The notes below the pieces were generated by a model that did no database searches, was not told the DNA's origin, and was given only the letters and a program-made list of their open reading frames with translations. Shown here one piece after another: positions 5,529 to 12,341 of a DNA stretch of 12,341 bases (within the stretch, counting starts at the first letter, position 1; the number at the start of each line of letters is the position of its first letter). The translations under genes and the position numbers were made by a program. Source of the stretch: DATKDU01 sp035512595 (GTDB taxonomy: Bacteria; Planctomycetota; Planctomycetia; Pirellulales; Pirellulaceae); assembly GCA_035512595.1 (NCBI GenBank), contig DATKDU010000139.1:1-12341 (forward strand). Direction: 5' to 3'.

Positions 5529-5823
5529 GCAGCGGCAGCAGCCTGGCCAGCGAGGGAAGTGGCGGGCGAGCGGTACTTCCGGGCGGGTTGACGGTGGTTT
5601 CAGTGAAACCCCGACCCCCCTGATTTGGTCCGATTTTAGCCGATTTGGGCAGAAGTGCCAGAAGTGCATTTCGCACGGGAAAACACGGGATATTAGGCGA
5701 TTACCGCATGATGGCGGGTCCGGGCCGGATTGAAGTAGAAAAAGGTTGCCGCGATTCCCACTGGCACTACGATGGACGCTGGAGCAATCTCCTGAACCCT
5801 CAACCCTCTCCCTGAACCCTCCT
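5529..5823. other. Gene-free stretch with small repeats and a short hairpin
   Basis: I see no convincing gene here. It holds a hairpin GGTTTC-AGT-GAAACC (5596-5610), a near-repeat CCGATTT (5629-5635 and 5640-5646), and a tandem 9-base repeat CAGAAGTGC (5650-5667). Further on, CCTGAACCCT occurs twice (5791-5800 and 5812-5821), just before the likely start of the next gene. The minus-strand translation of the 9-base repeat region (MHFWHFC) seems familiar from ORFs predicted in planctomycete intergenic DNA, so this may be a dispersed repeat; that is memory, not a search result. Confidence 0.35.
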
Positions 5824-6222
5824 GTGTCTCGCCTGGTCACCTCGCTCTTGATCCTCTGGGCCTCCCCCTGGACCCTGTGGGGCCTGTTCCTGGGAGGTTT
5901 AGGGTTGATCTCCGGCGGCAAGGTGCAGCGCATCGGCCGCGTGATTGAGTTCCACGGCGGCATTCCGGCGTGGTTACTGAAGCGAGCGCCGCTCATCGGC
6001 GGCGCCGCGGCCATCACCTTCGGTCATACCGTTCTGGCCCGCACTCTTGACGATCTCGACTGTTCCCGCGAGCACGAACTGGTTCACGTCCGCCAGTACG
6101 AGCGCTGGGGAATCTTCTTCATCCCCGCCTACCTGGGTTGCTCCGCCTGGCTGCTGCTCCGCGGCAAGCACCCGTACTGGGACAATCCGTTTGAACGGGA
6201 AGCGTATGGTCATTCGCCGTAG
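5824..6222 (+). CDS. Small membrane protein with HELVH zinc-protease motif
   Basis: About 132 residues from GTG 5824; the frame is open from TTG 5746, but that extension is Pro/Leu-rich and overlaps short repeats, so the start is uncertain. Hydrophobic segments occur near the N-terminus (LVTSLLILWASPWTLWGLFL), in the middle (GGAAAITFGHTVLA) and at the C-terminal side (IFFIPAYLGCSAWLLL). Between the last two is HELVHVRQYERWG, an HExxH motif as in gluzincin metallopeptidases, and NPFEREAYG near the end could supply a third glutamate ligand. At this size it is a minimal member, or the motif marks a relic fold. It converges on the minus-strand gene ending at 6249. No partner gene is evident. Confidence 0.65.
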   Translation: MSRLVTSLLILWASPWTLWGLFLGGLGLISGGKVQRIGRVIEFHGGIPAWLLKRAPLIGGAAAITFGHTVLARTLDDLDCSREHELVHVRQYERWGIFFIPAYLGCSAWLLLRGKHPYWDNPFEREAYGHSP

Positions 6223-6248
6223 CGTGTCGTTATGGCATCGCCGGTTAG

Positions 6249-7475
6249 TCAACGATCCCGGCGCGATTTCTTCCAAGCCTGATACGACTCGCGCGCGACG
6301 AATTCTGCAAACTCGGGACGACTTTCAAACTCGCTCAATTGAAAACCGAAGTTCTGCTGCAAGATCGTCAAATGGCGATCGGTATTCTCGAATTGGCCGC
6401 TGACGATGGAGGTCAACAGGAGTATGTATTGAACCTGGTAATGGGAATCATCCCAGGAGCTGACGGCAGCCAGAGCCGATAATGCATCATCGTCTTTCTT
6501 AAGTCCAAACAAAGCGGAGATGCGCATTACATCGAGATACGGGTCGCCCCCCACAACGCGATCGAGTTCGTTGACGGCATCCAGCAACTGCTGATGATCT
6601 CCGTACCGAAGGTGGAAGTCCATCGATGCCAGCGCCAAACAGGGGTCTCCGGCGTGGAACTTCCTGAGGTCGCGCAGTGCGGATTCATGTTCTTCGCGAT
6701 TGACCAGCGTCGCGGATCGCAGGCGGGCGATTAGGGCGATTTTTTCTCTCTGTCGGCTTTTGGGCAGCAAGCGATAGCAGTCCAGGACCTGCGCGTGCTG
6801 GCCCTTCGCCTGAAGCTGTGCCATTTCCGTCATGCGGCCGATGGAGTCCACGTGCTCCTGCTCGGCCGTCGTGCGTTGTCCGGACCTGCGAGCGACTGGA
6901 ACCAAGTACCGATGCAAGGTCACCGTGACTGGCTCTCCACTTGCGGCGATATCAATATCGGTGACTTTGGGCGGCCCGCCTGGCCGGCGCTGGACCAGCA
7001 AGTCGTGGTAATTGATCGTCGAGTCTTCGCTTACGAGGCGAATCAGCACGCGGTGCGTCCCATCGCGCTGGCGGATTCCGACCAGCCGATAGCTGCCGCG
7101 TTTTCCGGTCTGGTTGGGAATGTCCTTGAATTGACTAACAAAGTTCAACTTGAATCCCTTCATCGATGCCGCAAGTCCGCGATCATCGACCGGCACGCCT
7201 GCACTTGCCCGCCGGCCGATTTCATCGAAATCAATCAACGATTCGAAGGCATCCGCGTTTCCAGACAGCGCGGCCTTCGTCCATTGATCAGCAAGTTCCC
7301 GGCACTCGCTTTCACTTACGGACTCGGGCGCCGCGACCAAAACTCGGGATGGGCTGGCGAGCTCGTCCGGGTCGGCGCCCATTCGTCGGAGATAGACGTT
7401 GGCCAGAAACAGCACCACCAAGAACAGCGGCATCGCCAGGAGCATTTGCCAATGCCGCCGAAAGTATGCGATCAT
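6249..7475 (-). CDS. Membrane-anchored protein with C-terminal TPR-like helical region
   Basis: 408 residues. One N-terminal transmembrane helix (about 10-27, WQMLLAMPLFLVVLFLANVY) would anchor the protein with the rest outside the cytoplasm. A mixed alpha/beta domain at about 55-200 begins SESECRELADQWTKAALSGN and reaches KVTDIDIAASGEPVTVTLH. A helical region from about 210 to 405 has degenerate tetratricopeptide-like repeats, suggesting protein binding. AAGGAG 7 bases before the ATG is embedded in the last codons of the upstream gene, with a 3-base gap, so the two are cotranscribed and translationally linked. I do not recognise a family name. The pairing suggests a shared envelope or membrane role. 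Confidence 0.75.
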   Translation of the reverse strand: MIAYFRRHWQMLLAMPLFLVVLFLANVYLRRMGADPDELASPSRVLVAAPESVSESECRELADQWTKAALSGNADAFESLIDFDEIGRRASAGVPVDDRGLAASMKGFKLNFVSQFKDIPNQTGKRGSYRLVGIRQRDGTHRVLIRLVSEDSTINYHDLLVQRRPGGPPKVTDIDIAASGEPVTVTLHRYLVPVARRSGQRTTAEQEHVDSIGRMTEMAQLQAKGQHAQVLDCYRLLPKSRQREKIALIARLRSATLVNREEHESALRDLRKFHAGDPCLALASMDFHLRYGDHQQLLDAVNELDRVVGGDPYLDVMRISALFGLKKDDDALSALAAVSSWDDSHYQVQYILLLTSIVSGQFENTDRHLTILQQNFGFQLSEFESRPEFAEFVARESYQAWKKSRRDR

Positions 7476-7478
7476 GGT

Positions 7479-8963
7479 TCACTCCTTCACATGCAGCATT
7501 CTTAGCAGCATGAAAAACCCCGGATAGAAATTGGGCGCGGACGTCTGCTCGTTGGTGATCGGCTTCTGCTGTCCCTTGAAGTACAAATAAAACACCCCCT
7601 GGTCGATGTTATAGCCGCCGTAGTCGTCGTACTTCATGAACTTCGCCTCGCCGCGGCTGATCCAGCCGGCAGGGCGATATTGGATTCCCTCCCGCTGGAA
7701 GGTGAGGTTGCTCGTCCAGGGCACGATCTGGTTGGTCGCCAGTTGCTGGATCATGTTCTCCGCCAGAATGCCGCTGATCATGTCGCGAAGCTCATCGAGG
7801 GCGTCGTCAACGGCTTGCACCGTCGTGCTGTAGGAGATGGAGGACGATCCCGACCCCGGCTGCGCGTCGAACTTCATCGACAGGTTGGTGCCGACGTAGG
7901 CCCCGTTGTGGTAATGCCGCACCGCCGTGTAGGTGAAGGTCGCGACGTCCTTGTAAGCCAGCATCTTGTCGCCAAACAGGCTGGCCTTGTAGACGCCCCG
8001 CTCATGGCAGCGGAAGCTCATCTGCTTGAGCGCCACCGCCCCAAAGAAACAGCCGATCCCGACGGGCAACAGGCCAATGCCGATGAACAACAATGGCATC
8101 TCCAGCGGCTGAGTGGCATAAGCGATGGCAAGTCCAATGCCGACGACGATCGCCACGACCCCCGCCACGACAAACACCGACTGCCAGGCGGCACTCGGCT
8201 TCTTCTCAAACAGGATGCGGCCCAGGCCGGTCGCCGACGATTCCTCCGGACGCTCCTCGGGGCTCTTCATCCGCGGGCCGATGAGTGCTGGCAAGAGATA
8301 GGCGTTGCGGCTTTTGAGCGGCACGCGAGCGAACGCGTCATCGCGCCCCTGCTGCCACAGGCACATCGAATTCTCGAAGGGCTCAACGGCCGTGATGGCC
8401 GCCAGCGGCACCTGTTCCTGCTGCGCGGGGGGGCCGTGGAAGAAGTAATTGCGATCCAGGTGCCAGCCCTCCCCCGCGATGGTCCCGCCTTGATCCAACT
8501 GGGCGTCCATCCGGGCGGAAAAGGCCGCGATCAGCCGGTTGATCAGGTCCACCAGCGGGTCGTTATGGTTGAGCTTGATCGTGTTTTCCATCACGATCGG
8601 CTCGGGCTCGTTCTCCACCCAGACGCTGAACGTTCGCTTGTAGCCCGCGATTTCGCCATTAGAAAGCTTGCGCTGCGATTCCAGGGCCAGCGCCGTCACC
8701 TGATCGTCGCGCCAGGTGCGGGTTCCCTTCCGGTCTTGAACGTCGAACGCGTCATCCCGGTCGGTGACCCACGTCCGCTGGCTCCGCTCAACGGCGGCAT
8801 ACACTTCCAGCCCCACCGCCAGGATCGCCCCCCCGGCAACCACGAACCAGCCGGGCATCAGCCCGAACTGAACGAGGAGCACCCCGACCACCACGAGCAC
8901 CGGGCCGGTGATGCGGCCCACGGTCAGCCAGATCGACGATTCACCCCGAACGAGCACCGCCAT
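7479..8963 (-). CDS. Four-span membrane protein with two soluble domains, unknown function (resembles DUF6585-type proteins)
   Basis: 494 residues from ATG 8963, chosen because GAGG precedes it by 6 bases; the frame is open to 9131 but that part overlaps the divergent promoter. Two hydrophobic helices lie near residues 16-57 (PVLVVVGVLLVQFG, WFVVAGGAILAVGLEVYA) and two more near 260-315 (VFVVAGVVAIVVGIGLAIA, LLFIGIGLLPVGIGCFFGAV). Each pair is followed by a soluble domain. The second includes FRCHERGVYKASLFGDKMLAY, then FTYTAVRHYHNGAYVG, a pattern like PH-like domains of DUF6585-type proteins; that comparison is from memory. It is the first gene of an operon with the TPR-like membrane protein. 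Confidence 0.75.
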   Translation of the reverse strand: MAVLVRGESSIWLTVGRITGPVLVVVGVLLVQFGLMPGWFVVAGGAILAVGLEVYAAVERSQRTWVTDRDDAFDVQDRKGTRTWRDDQVTALALESQRKLSNGEIAGYKRTFSVWVENEPEPIVMENTIKLNHNDPLVDLINRLIAAFSARMDAQLDQGGTIAGEGWHLDRNYFFHGPPAQQEQVPLAAITAVEPFENSMCLWQQGRDDAFARVPLKSRNAYLLPALIGPRMKSPEERPEESSATGLGRILFEKKPSAAWQSVFVVAGVVAIVVGIGLAIAYATQPLEMPLLFIGIGLLPVGIGCFFGAVALKQMSFRCHERGVYKASLFGDKMLAYKDVATFTYTAVRHYHNGAYVGTNLSMKFDAQPGSGSSSISYSTTVQAVDDALDELRDMISGILAENMIQQLATNQIVPWTSNLTFQREGIQYRPAGWISRGEAKFMKYDDYGGYNIDQGVFYLYFKGQQKPITNEQTSAPNFYPGFFMLLRMLHVKE

Positions 8964-9061
8964 AGACCGCCTCACACATGGAATATTCGTTAAACCTTGC
9001 CGACCGGTCAGTCCCGCCCGAGGGCCGGGAAGCTGGTGACGTATCTTCCGAAGGGGTGTGA

Positions 9062-9116
9062 TAATATACAAGTTGGCTGGCGGCCCCTTTTTTTCATCGG
9101 CTGCCATTGGGCCGCC
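9062..9116 (+). promoter_or_regulatory. AT-rich -10 region and leader hairpin upstream of the methyltransferase gene
   Basis: A TAATATACA stretch (9062-9070) is the only AT-rich hexamer cluster in the divergent 193-base region and could supply a plus-strand -10. In the following leader, GGCGGCCC (9079-9086) pairs perfectly with GGGCCGCC (9109-9116) across a 22-base loop that includes a T-run. The hairpin ends 40 bases before the ATG and does not cover the ribosome binding site. Confidence 0.35.
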
Positions 9117-9156
9117 GATTTCGCTTTCCAAGGGAAATCACGCGAGGAGCCAGACC

Positions 9157-10386
9157 ATGGTGCGAACCGGTCGTTTTTTGTATTGGCAAGTGGCTGCGAT
9201 CGCCGCGCTCGTGCTGTGTACGGCAACGGCTGCCCGCGGACAGCCGCGGCCGTACGAAGCGGCACGAAAAAAGTTGGTGGACGAGGTGCTCGTTCGCTCG
9301 GGCATCAAGGACGAGCGGGTCCTCAAGGCGATGCAGGATACGCCGCGGCACGAGTTCGTGACCCCGGGCCTGCGCACCAAAGCCTATCTGGACATGGCCT
9401 TGCCGATCGGCGAGCAGCAGACGATCTCCTCGCCGTTCATCGTGGCTTACATGACCCAGTCGCTCGACCCCCAGCCGACCGACAAGGTGCTGGAGATCGG
9501 CACCGGCAGCGGCTTTCAAGCGGCGGTCCTCAGCCCGCTGGTGAAGGACGTTTACTCCATCGAGATCGTCGAGCCCCTGGGCAAGCGCGCCGCCACCGTG
9601 CTCACGCGGCTGGGATACAAAAACGTCCATACCAAAATAGGCGACGGCTATCTCGGATGGCCGGAGCACGCCCCGTTCGACAAGATTATCGTGACTTGCT
9701 CGCCCGAAAAGGTGCCGCAGCCGCTGGTCGAACAATTGGCCGAAGGGGGGCTGATGGTCGTGCCGGTCGGCGAGCGCTATTCGCAGACGCTGTATCTGTT
9801 GCGGAAGAAGGACGGGAAGCTGCAATCCGAGGCGCTGCTGCCGACCCTCTTCGTCCCGATGACCGGCAAGGCGGAGCAGAGCCGGGAAGTGAAGCCCGAT
9901 CCGGCCAACCCCCGCGTGCTCAACGGCAGCTTCGAGGAACAAGCGTTCGAGAGCGGCGCTCAGCCGGGCTGGTACTACGAAAAGCTGGTGACCTGGGAAA
10001 CGGACGCCCAAGCCCCCGATGGCGAGCACTACGTCACCTTCAAGAACAGCGAGCCGGGGCTATCGGCTCATTTGCTGCAGGGGTTTGCCATCGACGGACG
10101 CAAGGTGCAGGAGCTGGAAATCTCCGCGATGGTCAAAATGGAGGGCTGCACCCGTGGCACGCAGCAGGACGAGGCACCGGCCATCTTCATCACCCTGTTC
10201 GATGAGCAGCGGCGAGAGCTCGACCCCGTCGGCATTGGTCCGCTGCTGGGAACTGCCGACTGGCACAAGGAGAGCAAGACGTTCAAGATTCCGGCCGAAG
10301 CCCGCGAAGGCATTTTCCGCATCGGCCTGTTCGGCGGCACGGGGACGATCAGCTTCGACAAGGTGCAGATGAAGAAGGTGAAGTGA
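9157..10386 (+). CDS. pcm: Exported protein-L-isoaspartate O-methyltransferase with C-terminal beta-rich domain
   Basis: 409 residues. The enzyme methylates isoaspartyl residues in damaged proteins using S-adenosylmethionine. The start at ATG 9157 has GAGGAG 7 bases upstream and gives a signal peptide (VAAIAALVLCTATAARG, cut near residue 28). The catalytic domain runs from about 30 to 245: DTPRHEFVTPG, MALPIGEQQTISSPFIVAYM, SAM motif VLEIGTGSGFQAAVL (111-125), IGDGYLGWPEHAPFDKIIVT, and GGLMVVPVG. A further 160 residues (NGSFEEQAFESGAQPGWYYE to the end) look like a jelly-roll or carbohydrate-binding-like domain. Typical Pcm is about 210 residues and cytoplasmic, so the export and extra domain are unusual. 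Divergent from the membrane operon and convergent with the DUF4254 gene. Confidence 0.9.
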   Translation: MVRTGRFLYWQVAAIAALVLCTATAARGQPRPYEAARKKLVDEVLVRSGIKDERVLKAMQDTPRHEFVTPGLRTKAYLDMALPIGEQQTISSPFIVAYMTQSLDPQPTDKVLEIGTGSGFQAAVLSPLVKDVYSIEIVEPLGKRAATVLTRLGYKNVHTKIGDGYLGWPEHAPFDKIIVTCSPEKVPQPLVEQLAEGGLMVVPVGERYSQTLYLLRKKDGKLQSEALLPTLFVPMTGKAEQSREVKPDPANPRVLNGSFEEQAFESGAQPGWYYEKLVTWETDAQAPDGEHYVTFKNSEPGLSAHLLQGFAIDGRKVQELEISAMVKMEGCTRGTQQDEAPAIFITLFDEQRRELDPVGIGPLLGTADWHKESKTFKIPAEAREGIFRIGLFGGTGTISFDKVQMKKVK

Positions 10387-10401
10387 GAAACGGGCAAGAG
10401 C

Positions 10402-11010
10402 TTATGCCGCTTCCTTCCGCGCCTGATAGAGGTACGGATTGAGCGTCGGGTCGTTGTACATCTTTAGCGCCCGATAAGTCTTGTGCCGCTTGCGGCCGGC
10501 AAACAGATCGTCGGCGAGCTGCTGGGCGGCCCGCGACAGGTCTTCCAGTTGCAGTAAAGCAACTGCCAGCTTGCGCGACACCGACTCGCGATGCTCGGCC
10601 GTCGCATCCGCCCGGTCGCGCTGTTCTTCCAAGTGGTAAATCCGCAAAGCCAGGATCGACAGCCGGTCGATCGTGCTGCCTAGGGTCTCGGTGTTCTGCG
10701 GCGCATCGTCCGCCGGCGCAATCGAAAACTCCGCCAGCCGCTCGGTGATCCAGTCGTCGAGCTTCTCGATCCAGTCGTTGCGCTGCTGGTTGTACCCGTC
10801 GATGGCCCGCTTCACCTGGGCGATCCGCGCGTCGGAGACATCGCGGCTGCGGGCCACGTCCTCCTCGTGCCAGAGGAGGAAGTTGTAGCTCATCTGGCGG
10901 CAGGCGATTCCCAGCAGTCCGTCGTAGGGGTTGTCCACGTCGCGCTCGTGCCAGCGCACGACCTGCTCGCGGTGCAGTCGGGTGATGTCGGCCAGGTGGA
11001 TGCCTTTCAT
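10402..11010 (-). CDS. DUF4254 family protein
   Basis: 202 residues, all-helical and charged, the normal size for DUF4254. An AAGGAGG ribosome binding site 7 bases before ATG 11010 fixes the start; the frame extends to 11034. Visible family features are the N-terminal RLHREQVVRWHERDVDNPY, LLGIACRQMSYNFLLWHEED, the central NTETLGSTIDRLSILALRIY and a C-terminal KTYRALKMYNDPTLNPYLY. DUF4254 proteins are of unknown biochemical function; some lie near cell-surface polysaccharide genes, but no such gene is next to this one. Its stop is 15 bases from the stop of the convergent methyltransferase gene with no terminator visible between. It is divergent from the M28 peptidase gene. Confidence 0.88.
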   Translation of the reverse strand: MKGIHLADITRLHREQVVRWHERDVDNPYDGLLGIACRQMSYNFLLWHEEDVARSRDVSDARIAQVKRAIDGYNQQRNDWIEKLDDWITERLAEFSIAPADDAPQNTETLGSTIDRLSILALRIYHLEEQRDRADATAEHRESVSRKLAVALLQLEDLSRAAQQLADDLFAGRKRHKTYRALKMYNDPTLNPYLYQARKEAA

Positions 11011-11046
11011 GGTGCTCCTCCTTAAAGCGATCATTCGCGGTGCAGG

Positions 11047-11052
11047 ATTCTA
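11047..11052 (-). promoter_or_regulatory. -10 box TAGAAT of the DUF4254 gene
   Basis: TAGAAT on the minus strand is 36 bases from the ATG at 11010, leaving a leader of about 28 bases that includes AAGGAGG. A weak TTGTTG lies 18 bases upstream as a possible -35. It faces away from the matching box at 11117. Confidence 0.5.
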
Positions 11053-11116
11053 GGAAAAAACCCTCTGCCGCAACAAGACGAATTCGACTGACATAGGCGG
11101 CCGCACGCTCCCCGCA

Positions 11117-11122
11117 TAGAAT
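11117..11122 (+). promoter_or_regulatory. -10 box TAGAAT of the M28 peptidase gene
   Basis: TAGAAT on the plus strand is 39 bases before ATG 11162. No Shine-Dalgarno stands between. Together with the minus-strand box at 11047 it makes a divergent promoter pair 64 bases apart, repeating the arrangement at 2437/2548. Confidence 0.45.
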
Positions 11123-11161
11123 GCATGCATTCGCCCCACTGCCGCCGGATCCCCACGTCGC

Positions 11162-12205
11162 ATGTCGTCCCACGCCCTGTTTCCGCCGTCACGCACTCGC
11201 GGCGTCAGCCGGGGAGCGATCTTTTTCTGGGGTGTGGCAGGGATGCTATTGGCCGGACTGGGCTACCTGCTCTTTTCCGGCGGAGCCATCGCCTGGCAGC
11301 GGCCCAAGGCATCGAAGCTGACGCTGGCCGACATTCCGTTCAACGGCCAGCGGGCCTACGAGCATCTCCAGGCGATCTGCGACATCGGCCCCCGCATCTC
11401 CGCCACGCAGGGAATGTTCAAGCAGCAGCAGTATCTGCGGGCGCACTTCGAAAAGCTCGGCGGACAGGTCTCCCTGCAAGAGTTCCCAGTCCGCCACCCC
11501 GACAACGGCGCGCGGGTCATGCTGGCCAACATGATCGTCCAGTGGCATCCGGAAAAGAAAGAGCGGATCATGCTCTGCTGCCACTACGATACCCGCCCCT
11601 ATCCCGACAACGATCCCGATCCCCGCAAACGCAAGGGTACCTTCATCGGCGCCAACGACGGCGCCAGCGGCGTCGCACTCCTGTGCGAGATGGCCGAGCA
11701 CATGCAGGGGCTCAAATGCCCCTACGGCATTGATTTTGTCCTGTTCGATGCCGAGGAGTTCATTTTCGATTCCAACCGCGACCCGTTCTTCCTTGGATCG
11801 GAGCATTTTGCCAGGCAATATGTCGCCGAGCCGCCGCCGCATCGCTACCGCTGCGGCATTCTGGTGGACATGATCGGGGACAAGGACCTGCAAATCTATC
11901 GCGAGCCCAACAGCCTCCGCACGCGCCAGACGCAGGCGCTGGTGAACGACATTTGGACCACGGCCCGCTCGCTCGGCGTGCGGGAGTTCATCCCGCAGAC
12001 GCGGATGGAGGAAATTCGCGACGATCACCTGGCGCTGAACAGCATCGCCCGCATTCCGGCCATCAACATCATCGACTTTGACTACCCCCGCGCCCGCGGC
12101 CAGACCTACTGGCACACAACGCAGGACGTCCCCGAAAACTGCTCCGCGCTCTCGTTGGCCAAGGTCGGCTGGGTCCTCAAGGAATGGCTGGAGCGGGTGA
12201 AGTAG
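11162..12205 (+). CDS. Membrane-anchored M28 family zinc peptidase, glutaminyl-peptide cyclotransferase-like
   Basis: 347 residues. One N-terminal transmembrane segment (about 20-40, IFFWGVAGMLLAGLGYLLFS) places the catalytic domain outside the cytoplasm. M28 motifs are in order: CCHYDTRPYPD (139-149), GANDGASGVALL with Asp166, DAEEF with Glu198/Glu199, the region around VDMIGD (235-240), and YWHTTQD with His318. In glutaminyl cyclases the single zinc is held by Asp, Glu and His of this set. The arrangement FDAEEF and WHT near the C-terminus favours the cyclase-like branch over typical aminopeptidases, but aminopeptidase activity cannot be excluded. The start at 11162 has no Shine-Dalgarno. 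The gene is followed 4 bases after the stop by the heptad repeat. Confidence 0.88.
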   Translation: MSSHALFPPSRTRGVSRGAIFFWGVAGMLLAGLGYLLFSGGAIAWQRPKASKLTLADIPFNGQRAYEHLQAICDIGPRISATQGMFKQQQYLRAHFEKLGGQVSLQEFPVRHPDNGARVMLANMIVQWHPEKKERIMLCCHYDTRPYPDNDPDPRKRKGTFIGANDGASGVALLCEMAEHMQGLKCPYGIDFVLFDAEEFIFDSNRDPFFLGSEHFARQYVAEPPPHRYRCGILVDMIGDKDLQIYREPNSLRTRQTQALVNDIWTTARSLGVREFIPQTRMEEIRDDHLALNSIARIPAINIIDFDYPRARGQTYWHTTQDVPENCSALSLAKVGWVLKEWLERVK

Positions 12206-12209
12206 AAAG

Positions 12210-12341
12210 TAGCCAGGTGCCAGGGACCAGCAGCCAGCATGATGCCCTCTGGCTCCTGGCTCCTGGCTCCTGGCTCCTGGCTCCTGGCTCCTGGCTCCTG
12301 GCTCCTGGCTCCTGGCTCCTGGCCCCTGGCTCCTGGCCCCT
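12210..12341. repeat. Heptad tandem repeat (CTGGCTC) with degenerate inverted copies
   Basis: From 12249 to the window end the 7-base unit CTGGCTC repeats 13 times plus 2 bases; copies 11 and 13 are CTGGCCC, the rest are identical. The 28 bases at 12210-12237 hold four degenerate heptads of the same CTGGNNN type on the other strand, separated by an 11-base spacer, so this segment can fold back on the array. The array continues beyond the window. It starts 4 bases after the peptidase stop codon and could act as a transcript-end hairpin or a dispersed intergenic repeat. Confidence 0.9.

Noticed and set aside
7680..8993. Long plus-strand open frame of 437 codons
   Set aside because: Antisense to the four-span membrane protein, with repetitive Arg/His/Gly/Leu composition typical of GC-rich shadow frames.
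8997..10205. Plus-strand open frame of 402 codons
   Set aside because: Out-of-frame shadow of the isoaspartyl methyltransferase gene; Arg/Ala/Gly-rich without motifs.
12249..12341. CRISPR-like repeat array
   Set aside because: Units are 7 bases with no spacers, so it is a simple tandem repeat.

Overview
The window is a GC-rich bacterial chromosome segment that reads most like a planctomycete (Pirellulales- or Gemmatales-type). That is an inference from gene content (a DUF4254 protein, membrane proteins of unknown function, an exported isoaspartyl methyltransferase with an added C-terminal domain) and from the mix of Shine-Dalgarno genes with apparently leaderless ones. I see no rRNA, tRNA, CRISPR array, transposase or integrase.

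Left part (1-2430): small, poorly known genes, mostly on the minus strand: a zinc-ribbon-like gene cut by the window edge, a small cysteine-containing protein (422-634) and a small single-span membrane protein (816-1052). The most striking element is at 1262-1360, an inverted repeat with the architecture of an integron attC site: TAAC and GTTA ends, two stems separated by an internal loop, and one extrahelical A. A plus-strand ORF starts 6 bases after the GTTA box, as a cassette gene would. Its coding signal fades near 1563, where it meets the tail of a minus-strand operon: a YedK/HMCES-type abasic-site DNA-crosslinking protein (1765-2430) with a small, frameshifted partner gene joined by an ATGA overlap.

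Middle (2500-6250): an ECF-like sigma factor, an SnoaL/NTF2-like protein and an MDR oxidoreductase lie in the same direction and may form one stress or redox module. After them comes a decayed stretch (about 4900-5745): a helical ORF joined by a GTGA overlap to a broken CxxC gene, a perfect 36-base palindrome inside the broken gene, and a gene-free stretch with small repeats. A small membrane protein with an HELVH zinc-protease motif follows.

Right part (6249-12341): a two-gene minus-strand operon of membrane proteins (494 and 408 aa), divergent from an exported protein-L-isoaspartate O-methyltransferase with a C-terminal beta-rich domain. Convergent with that is a DUF4254 gene, which is divergent from a membrane-anchored M28/glutaminyl-cyclase-like peptidase. 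The window ends in a heptad tandem repeat that faces a degenerate copy of itself in inverted orientation.

TAGAAT-type -10 boxes recur. Two divergent gene pairs (2430/2580 and 11010/11162) have outward-facing TAGAAT boxes, and three minus-strand genes have a -10-like hexamer ending only 6-7 bases before ATG with no Shine-Dalgarno, which suggests leaderless transcripts.
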